Shown here piece by piece: positions 30,391 to 36,428 of a DNA stretch of 36,428 nucleotides. The notes beneath the pieces were generated by a model. That model ran no database searches and was not told the DNA's origin. It saw only the letters and a list, made by a program, of their open reading frames with translations. The stretch spans positions 1 through 36,428 of the forward strand of contig JAQVVM010000022.1 in NCBI GenBank assembly GCA_028698995.1, given 5' to 3'. Made by a program: the position numbers and the translations under genes. This stretch comes from Bacteroidales bacterium. Its GTDB lineage: Bacteria > Bacteroidota > Bacteroidia > Bacteroidales > PXBB01. Position 1 is the stretch's first letter; the number at the start of each line of letters is the position of its first letter.

Positions 30391-33303
30391 ATGAAAAAAA
30401 TAATTTTTTTATTTCCAAGCATTTTATTGCTTTTTCTCACCAATCAGTTTTCGGTTTTTGCACAGACTTACCGTCTGGATACGGTTCCGGGGGACCCCTT
30501 AAAAGTGCAGATTTACACCCTACAAAACGGTCTCAAAGTTTACATGTCGGTTTATAGGGACGAACCCCGTATTCAAACCTCTATTGCAGTAAGAACAGGT
30601 TCAAAACATGACCCCTCCGATAATACCGGATTATCTCATTATCTCGAGCATTTGATGTTCAAAGGCACTCAAAACTTTGGTACAATGGATTATGAACAGG
30701 AAGTTGTTTTTCTTAACAAGATAGACAGTCTTTTTGAAATTTACAGAACACTTACGGATAATAATGAGCGAAGAAACTTGTATAAAGCAATTGACAGCAT
30801 TTCCAATTTGGCTTCAAAACTTGCAATTCCCAATGAATATGATAAAATGCTTTCTGCAATTGGTGCTAAAGGCACTAATGCTTATACTTCCGTTGAGCAG
30901 ACAGTTTACATTAATAATATTCCTTCCAATCAATTTGAGAAGTGGCTCGATATTGAATTCGAAAGATTTTCTAAACCTGTATTCCGTTTATTCCACACAG
31001 AACTTGAAACAGTGTATGAAGAAAAAAACATGAGCATGGATAACGATGGTCGCAATTTGTTTGAAGCTTTTATGAATGGCCTTTATCCAACTCATCCCTA
31101 CGGAACCCAAACAACCCTGGGTAACCCCGAACATCTGAAAAACCCTTCTTTGTTAAGTCTTAAAAATTATTACAACACAAGGTATGTCCCCAATAACATG
31201 GCTATTATTCTATCTGGGGACTTTGATCCGGCTGTTGCTATTGAAAGAATTAACGCAACTTTCGGAACATTAAGACCTGTACCTTTAACCCGTTACAATT
31301 TCCAAACTCAGACTCCTATTACGGCTCCAATCATTAAAGAAGTTTTTGGCCCCGATCAGGAGAGCCTTCGCATTGGTTTCCGCTTCAATGGTTTTAAATC
31401 CGAGCACACCAATTACCTTCTCATCATCAACAGCATTCTTTCTAACAGTATGGCTGGGCTTATAGACCTTAATCTTTTACAGTCTCAGAAAATTCTTAAT
31501 GGTGGTTCTTCTCTTTATTCTAAGGAAGATTACACTGCCCATATGTTTTATGGCACCCCAAAGCAAGGTCAAACACTTGAAGAAGTAAAAGACCTTCTTC
31601 TATCTCAGCTTGATCTTATTAAAACCGGAAACTTTCCCGATTGGTATCTTAACGCCATTATTGCTGATTTTAGGCTATCTGAAATTCGCGAATTTGAAAG
31701 CAACAATGCACGTAACTCAGCTATGGTTACTGCTTTTGTTCAGGATATTAATTGGGAAGACAGGATTAATCGCATCAATGAAATGGCAAGGATTACAAAA
31801 CAGGACATCATTGAATTTGTTAAATTGCATTACAACGATAATTATGTGGTTGTGTATAAAAGAACAGGACCACGCCCTGAAACACACAAAATTGAAAAAC
31901 CCCTTATCACACCGGTCCAAATTAACAGGAATGTACAGTCTGCTTTTTTTAATGACATTATTGCAAGAGAAGTAGCACCTGCTACACCGGTATTTTTAGA
32001 TTATGAGAGAGATATAGAACATCTTGAAATGAGAAACGGCATTGAAATTTTATACACTAAAAATCTTGAAAGCCCCACTTTTTCTATTTTCTATGTCTAT
32101 GATATGGGAAGCAACCACAATAAAAAAATTGCCATTGCTTTTGAATACCTCAATTTTCTTGGGACATCGAATTTAACACCTGCACTTCTGGCTCAGGAGT
32201 TCTACAAAATTGGATGCACTTTTTATGCCCGTAGCTCTGAGGATAAAATAACACTTTCTCTTAGCGGTTTGAGCGAGAATATGGAAAAAGGTATCATCCT
32301 GCTCGAAAAACTGCTCAAAGATGTTCAAGGAAACCAGGAAGCTTTGGCAAATCTTGTCGAAGATATTCTTAAAAAACGTACCAACAGCAAGCTCAATAAA
32401 AACACCATTTTGATGGGAGCCATGCTTAATTATGGAACCTATGGAAATCTATCTCCATTTACAAATATCTTAAGTGAACAGGAACTCCGAAGTCTTACTC
32501 CAGCAGAACTTGTATCCATTATTAAAGAAATCAATTCATACACACATCACATCTTGTATTATGGCTCACAATCAACAAGAGAAGTGACAGATTTAATGAA
32601 CAGATATCACAAAACACCAAAAACACTAAAACCAATCCCGGAGGAAACTCTTTTTGTTGAGCAGCCCACAGACAGGAATATCGTTTATGTTGTTGATTAT
32701 GATATGACACAGGTTGAGATAGTTATGTTGTCGAAATCTGAAGCCTACAACTCCGATTTGCTACCCCAAATAGGCATGTTTAACGAATACTTTGGGAGCG
32801 GGATGTCATCGGTGGTTTTTCAGGAACTACGAGAAGCAAAGGGTTTGGCTTATACAGCTTACGCCAACTTCAGAACACCTTCGCGCCCAGACCGCAGTCA
32901 TTATATAATGACTTTTATAGGAACACAAAATGATAAATTGCCTGAAGCTACTTCGGGTATGAATAACTTGTTAAACGTCATGCCCGAATCAGAAAACAGC
33001 TTTAATACAGCACGAGAAGCTACTCTGGAGAAAATCCGCACCGAACGTATTACAAAGTCTTCAATTTTGTTCAATTATGAAAGAGCCCGAAGAATGGGAC
33101 ATGATTTTGACATCAGACGAGATATGTATAATTATGCCCAACAAATGAGCTTTAATGATCTGAAGAGATTTCAGGAAAGATATGTCAAAAATAAAAAATT
33201 TATTCTTCTTGTTTTAGGTAAAAAGGAATCCCTTAACCTTGAAGAATTGTCAAGATATGGAGAAATAAAATTTTTGAGCCTCGAAGATATTTTCGGCTAC
33301 TAA
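30391..33303 (+). CDS. M16 family zinc metallopeptidase (two-domain)
   Basis: A 970-residue exported metallopeptidase. The signal peptide covers residues 1-25 (VFAQ). The inverted zinc motif H83-Y-L-E86-H87 (LSHYLEHLMFKGT) holds two metal ligands and the catalytic Glu; the distal acidic region is TELETVYEEKN (203-213). Repeats of the M16 fold follow: an inactive second half with no HxxEH (about 480-970), containing the typical YFGSGMSSVVFQELREAKGLAYTAYA motif (around 805-830). About 118 residues separate the motif from the distal Glu, longer than the ~75 usual in pitrilysin, because of a helical insert (about 105-150). It probably degrades or processes peptides in the periplasm. A -7 box is at 30355. 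Confidence 0.93.
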   Translation: MKKIIFLFPSILLLFLTNQFSVFAQTYRLDTVPGDPLKVQIYTLQNGLKVYMSVYRDEPRIQTSIAVRTGSKHDPSDNTGLSHYLEHLMFKGTQNFGTMDYEQEVVFLNKIDSLFEIYRTLTDNNERRNLYKAIDSISNLASKLAIPNEYDKMLSAIGAKGTNAYTSVEQTVYINNIPSNQFEKWLDIEFERFSKPVFRLFHTELETVYEEKNMSMDNDGRNLFEAFMNGLYPTHPYGTQTTLGNPEHLKNPSLLSLKNYYNTRYVPNNMAIILSGDFDPAVAIERINATFGTLRPVPLTRYNFQTQTPITAPIIKEVFGPDQESLRIGFRFNGFKSEHTNYLLIINSILSNSMAGLIDLNLLQSQKILNGGSSLYSKEDYTAHMFYGTPKQGQTLEEVKDLLLSQLDLIKTGNFPDWYLNAIIADFRLSEIREFESNNARNSAMVTAFVQDINWEDRINRINEMARITKQDIIEFVKLHYNDNYVVVYKRTGPRPETHKIEKPLITPVQINRNVQSAFFNDIIAREVAPATPVFLDYERDIEHLEMRNGIEILYTKNLESPTFSIFYVYDMGSNHNKKIAIAFEYLNFLGTSNLTPALLAQEFYKIGCTFYARSSEDKITLSLSGLSENMEKGIILLEKLLKDVQGNQEALANLVEDILKKRTNSKLNKNTILMGAMLNYGTYGNLSPFTNILSEQELRSLTPAELVSIIKEINSYTHHILYYGSQSTREVTDLMNRYHKTPKTLKPIPEETLFVEQPTDRNIVYVVDYDMTQVEIVMLSKSEAYNSDLLPQIGMFNEYFGSGMSSVVFQELREAKGLAYTAYANFRTPSRPDRSHYIMTFIGTQNDKLPEATSGMNNLLNVMPESENSFNTAREATLEKIRTERITKSSILFNYERARRMGHDFDIRRDMYNYAQQMSFNDLKRFQERYVKNKKFILLVLGKKESLNLEELSRYGEIKFLSLEDIFGY

Positions 33304-33500
33304 TTTTTTCCTTTTTCTATACCAAGTATTTATTTTATTACTTGTGTATCTTGTATTGGCAATTAGAATTTTTTATCTAAAGACATAAGATTGATTTTTT
33401 CGCACTTTGATTCTGTGTGAATTTCATTTTGTTTACAACCTCCTTACTTTATCAACAATACTCAAATAGGTTCTTCTCATTTATGAAATTCATTTAAGTG

Positions 33501-33528
33501 TTGAGTTTTGTTTTTTTTTATACCTTTG
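33501..33528 (+). promoter_or_regulatory. Promoter of clpP-clpX
   Basis: TTG at 33501-33503 and TACCTTTG at 33521-33528, with 17 bp between them, match the Bacteroidota -33/-7 arrangement. The clpP ATG is 33 nt downstream. The preceding 200 bp after the M16 gene hold no other gene. Confidence 0.65.
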
Positions 33529-33560
33529 CTTCATAATATTAACTTAACAACATTTCAGGT

Positions 33561-34241
33561 ATGTCAACATTTGATGAATTCAGGAAATATGCCATAAAAC
33601 ACAGAGGCATCAGCAGTACAACTTTCGACAAGGTAACATCTGTTTATAACAATTACATTTCACCTACCATTATTGAGGAACGCCAGCTTAATGTAGCTCA
33701 AATGGATGTATTCTCTCGGCTGATGATGGACAGAATTATATTTTTGGGTGTTCCAATCAACGACTATGTAGCCAATATCATTCAAGCACAGTTGCTCTTT
33801 CTTGAATCTGCTGACGCAAAAAAAGACATCCAAATATACTTGAATACACCGGGTGGCTCTGTTTATGCAGGATTAGGCATTTACGACACCATGCAGTATA
33901 TAGCTCCTGATGTAGCCACAATCTGTACAGGTATTGCAGCCTCTATGGGAGCTGTTTTGTTGTGTGCCGGTGCCGAAGGAAAAAGAACAGCACTCAAACA
34001 TTCCAGAATACTCATTCATCAACCTATGGGTGGTGTTGAGGGGCAGGCTTCAGATATTGAAATCACAGCAAGAGAAATACAAAAGTTGAAAAAAGAACTT
34101 TATGAAATTATTGCCCATCACTCTAAACAAACCTATGATAAAATATGGGCAGATGGCGACAGGGATTACTGGATGAAAGCTGATGAGGCTAAAGAATATG
34201 GCATGATTGACGAAGTCTTAATAAGAGCAAAAAGTAAATAA
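33561..34241 (+). CDS. clpP: ATP-dependent Clp protease proteolytic subunit
   Basis: A 226-residue ClpP, the serine protease that forms the degradation chamber. The catalytic triad is S128 (GIAASMGAVLL), H153 (ILIHQPMGG) and D202 (DRDYWMKADEA). The N-terminal ~40 residues (MSTFDEFRKYAIKH...) are longer than in E. coli and typical for Bacteroidota; part may be a propeptide. It lies 3 nt before clpX and is cotranscribed with it. In many Bacteroidota a trigger-factor gene (tig) precedes clpP; here the gene before is the M16 peptidase. Confidence 0.97.
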   Translation: MSTFDEFRKYAIKHRGISSTTFDKVTSVYNNYISPTIIEERQLNVAQMDVFSRLMMDRIIFLGVPINDYVANIIQAQLLFLESADAKKDIQIYLNTPGGSVYAGLGIYDTMQYIAPDVATICTGIAASMGAVLLCAGAEGKRTALKHSRILIHQPMGGVEGQASDIEITAREIQKLKKELYEIIAHHSKQTYDKIWADGDRDYWMKADEAKEYGMIDEVLIRAKSK

Positions 34242-34244
34242 AAA

Positions 34245-35495
34245 ATGAACAAGGGTAAAGACAGTTTTAAAGATATTAATAAAAAATGCTCCTTTTGTGG
34301 AAGAGAAAAGCAAGATGTTACTCTTTTGATAACGGGTATCAATGCTAATATTTGTGATTTTTGCGTTGATCAGGCACAATCAATTATTAAAGAAGAAGGA
34401 AAATCTTCAAAATCAAAATTCAGTAAATTCAAACTGAGAAAACCCAAAGACATTAAAGCATATCTCGACGAATATGTAATTGGACAAGAAGCTGCCAAGA
34501 AAATTTTATCCGTAGCTGTTTACAATCATTATAAGCGCATCATGCATTTTGATAAAGGCGCAAAAAACGATATTGAAATTGAAAAATCAAATGTGATATT
34601 TGTAGGAGAAACAGGAACAGGCAAAACTTTAATGGCTAAAACCATTGCAAAAATGCTCGATGTCCCTTTTTGCATAGCCGATGCAACAGTTCTTACAGAA
34701 GCGGGTTATGTGGGCGAAGATGTTGAAAGTGTTCTTGTGCGCCTGCTTCAGGTAGCCGATTACGATATTGCAGCAGTTGAAAGAGGAATCGTTTTTATTG
34801 ATGAAATTGATAAAATCGCTAGGAAAAAAGATAACCCATCTATCACCAGAGACGTTTCGGGTGAAGGCGTGCAACAAGCCCTACTTAAACTACTCGAAGG
34901 TTCTGTGATCAATGTTCCTCCAAAAGGTGGACGTAAACACCCCGAACAAAAAATGCTACAAATCAACACCGAAAATATTCTTTTTATATGCGGAGGCGCT
35001 TTCGATGGCATTGATAAAATAATCGCAACAAGGATGAAAGCTAATGTGATTGGTTATCAGAACCAAAATAACGACAAAAATATGCTCCTTGATAATATTA
35101 TCAATTATGTCGGTCCTCAGGATTTAAAAAAATTCGGACTTATTCCTGAATTAGTAGGTCGTTTGCCCATTGTTGCCTACCTGAATGCCCTCGATAAAGA
35201 TGCTCTTTTACGCATTCTTACTGAACCTAAAAATGCACTAGTAAAACAGTATGCTAAACTCTTTGAAATGGACGGTATTACTCTAAACATTGAAGAAAAT
35301 GTGCTAGAGTATATTGTAGATAAAGCTATTGAATTTAAACTTGGGGCCAGGGGATTACGCTCTATATGCGAAGCCATTATGACTGATGCCATGTATGATT
35401 TGCCTTCAAAAGATGTGAAAGAAGTAACAATTACCAGAGAGTTTGCTGTTGAAAAACTAAGCAATGTTATTAAAGCAAACCTGAAGGTCGCCTGA
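34245..35495 (+). CDS. clpX: ATP-dependent Clp protease ATP-binding subunit ClpX
   Basis: A 416-residue AAA+ unfoldase that feeds ClpP. The N-terminal zinc-binding domain has cysteines C15, C18, C37 and C40 (CSFC...CDFC). The AAA+ module has Walker A GETGTGKT (121-128), the pore loop GYVG (154-157), Walker B IVFIDEID (182-189) and the RKH pore loop (230-232). Sensor 2 is in GARGLRS. An IGF-type ClpP-docking loop is not an exact match: the region reads IGYQNQ (around 271-276). It starts 3 nt after the clpP stop. Confidence 0.98.
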   Translation: MNKGKDSFKDINKKCSFCGREKQDVTLLITGINANICDFCVDQAQSIIKEEGKSSKSKFSKFKLRKPKDIKAYLDEYVIGQEAAKKILSVAVYNHYKRIMHFDKGAKNDIEIEKSNVIFVGETGTGKTLMAKTIAKMLDVPFCIADATVLTEAGYVGEDVESVLVRLLQVADYDIAAVERGIVFIDEIDKIARKKDNPSITRDVSGEGVQQALLKLLEGSVINVPPKGGRKHPEQKMLQINTENILFICGGAFDGIDKIIATRMKANVIGYQNQNNDKNMLLDNIINYVGPQDLKKFGLIPELVGRLPIVAYLNALDKDALLRILTEPKNALVKQYAKLFEMDGITLNIEENVLEYIVDKAIEFKLGARGLRSICEAIMTDAMYDLPSKDVKEVTITREFAVEKLSNVIKANLKVA

Positions 35496-35578
35496 TATAA
35501 TATAGATGCTTATTCCTTAACTTTTAATTGGTCAGGGAGTAATACCAATACTTTTTATTGTCTTGATAAAACCTGTTT

Positions 35579-36079
35579 ATGAAGGATGCTGAATACTATA
35601 TTAATCACTTAAACCTGGAACCCCATATCGAAGGTGGTTATTTCAAAGAAATATACAGAAGCCCTTTTCATTTACAAAAAAACTGCCTGCCCTCGGAATT
35701 CGATGGTGGAAGAGCTTTAGCTACAACAATTTTTTTTCTGCTCAAATCAGGTCAGGTTTCAAAATTTCATCAGCTTTTATCCGACGAAATATGGTTTTAT
35801 CATGATGGCGTACCCATGTTAATTCACATGATAAATGAGCAAGGAGCTTACATATTACAGAAATTAGGACCTGATGTTAAAAATGGAGAAAACTTACAGG
35901 TCCTTATTCCCGCTGGTACAGTTTTCGGAGCAGAACCGACTGCTGCACATTCTTTTTCTTTAGTAAGTTGCATGGTTACTCCCGGATTTGATTTCCGAGA
36001 TTTTAAACTGTTCAGCAGTAAGGAACTTTGTGACAAATTTGATATGCATAAAGAAATTATTCAGAGATTAAACACCTGA
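35579..36079 (+). CDS. DUF985 cupin (cupin_5) family protein
   Basis: A 166-residue single-domain cupin of the DUF985 type. Signatures are INHLNLEPHIEGGYFKEIYRS (8-28), the metal-site-like SKFHQLLSDEIWFYHDG (60-76), LIPAGTVFGAEP (108-119) and SFSLVSCMVTPGFDFRDF (124-141). The length is normal. Family members are small cytoplasmic proteins of uncertain function; some are thought to bind sugars or nucleotides. It is separated from clpX by 83 nt with no obvious terminator between them and is convergent with the DUF169 gene. Confidence 0.9.
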   Translation: MKDAEYYINHLNLEPHIEGGYFKEIYRSPFHLQKNCLPSEFDGGRALATTIFFLLKSGQVSKFHQLLSDEIWFYHDGVPMLIHMINEQGAYILQKLGPDVKNGENLQVLIPAGTVFGAEPTAAHSFSLVSCMVTPGFDFRDFKLFSSKELCDKFDMHKEIIQRLNT

Positions 36080-36131
36080 AAATGAGGCATAACGAACAAA
36101 AAATACGTGATGCTTTTCAGATGAGAAAATT

Positions 36132-36428
36132 TTAGCCATTTATTCTGTTTTTAACTTTTGTCCACGTGTTTGTCGTTAAAAAACTTTCTTCCATATAATG
36201 TATCATTTTCTCAAATTTAACCATTGGAACGGCAAAGGATAAAGTGTTACCGGAAACACAAGGACGGGCAGAAGGATCAAACATTCCGATAACTGCTCTG
36301 GGTCTTGCTGCATCTTTTTCAAGATACGGATAATGAACAATAGAACCACAACCGGCACCAAAAGGGGTGAATGTGCTGTTTGGTTCAGTTTGATCAAAAT
36401 TTGCCAAAGTAAATAGACCTGAGAGTAC
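36132..36428 (-). CDS. DUF169 family protein, 3' part (cut by window edge)
   Basis: The reading frame is open to the right edge of the window (36428), so only the C-terminal 98 residues are visible. Matching motifs are LFTLANFDQTEPN, TPFGAGCGSIVHYPYLEKD, RAVIGMFDPSARP, LSFAVPMVKFEKMI and ESFLTTNTWTKVK, all typical of the DUF169 C terminus. The TTG at 36407 is not the true start: upstream codons continue the family sequence (LSGLFT). Family members are uncharacterised proteins with a conserved Cys (here in GAGCGS), found in many anaerobes. Function unknown. Confidence 0.9.
   Translation of the reverse strand, partial: VLSGLFTLANFDQTEPNSTFTPFGAGCGSIVHYPYLEKDAARPRAVIGMFDPSARPCVSGNTLSFAVPMVKFEKMIHYMEESFLTTNTWTKVKNRING

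Noticed and set aside
33323-33344. CAAGTA/TACTTG inverted repeat after the M16 gene as a terminator
   Set aside because: The stem is only 6 AT-rich pairs and no T-run follows.

Overview
The window looks like a chromosomal segment of a low-GC member of the Bacteroidota, probably a Bacteroidales-like lineage; no species can be named. The support is: a TonB-dependent receptor with STN and carboxypeptidase-like N-terminal domains followed by a DUF4249 lipoprotein; a secreted esterase with a type IX secretion C-terminal domain; promoter -7 boxes of the Bacteroidota form TAnnTTTG in front of many genes; an ileS/DksA-like/lspA cluster and a clpP-clpX pair of Bacteroidota type; and a DksA-like protein that has lost its zinc cysteines, as is usual in this phylum.

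Layout. 1-480 is non-coding with two strong hairpins. 480-3965 (minus) is an outer-membrane receptor/lipoprotein pair. 4278-6331 holds a repeat-rich secreted protein and an unrecognised membrane protein in very AT-rich DNA. 6567-8130 is the accessory core: four related GC-rich palindromic repeats alternate with a small-protein/nucleotidyltransferase pair and a DUF559 (Vsr-like) endonuclease. 8146-11713 is a tight three-gene operon: a lipoprotein with three FN3-like repeats, an internally deleted BRO-N protein, and a TPR protein ending in a trypsin-like protease domain. 11745-14577 holds a UPF0316 membrane protein, a radical SAM protein with its auxiliary cluster domain in front, and an iron-sulfur flavoprotein-like reductase. 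14674-17451 is a TMTC-like GT-C/TPR membrane protein.

17544-17801 (minus) is a complete tRNA unit: promoter, tRNA-Gly(GCC), tRNA-Leu(UAA) and intrinsic terminator. mutS follows (minus), then a T9SS-exported SGNH esterase with an outer-membrane barrel protein, then a hybrid histidine kinase (minus) with an operator-like upstream region. 25653-30154 is the housekeeping run ileS, dksA-like, lspA. An M16 peptidase, clpP-clpX, a DUF985 cupin and the 3' part of a DUF169 gene complete the window.

Most striking points: (i) the modular hairpin repeats that bound the DUF559 endonuclease and supply its last codons; (ii) the IleRS signature GIHH in place of HIGH; (iii) a BRO-N gene rebuilt by an in-frame deletion inside an operon; (iv) 22-bp-spaced direct repeats before the kinase; and (v) the TPR-trypsin architecture.
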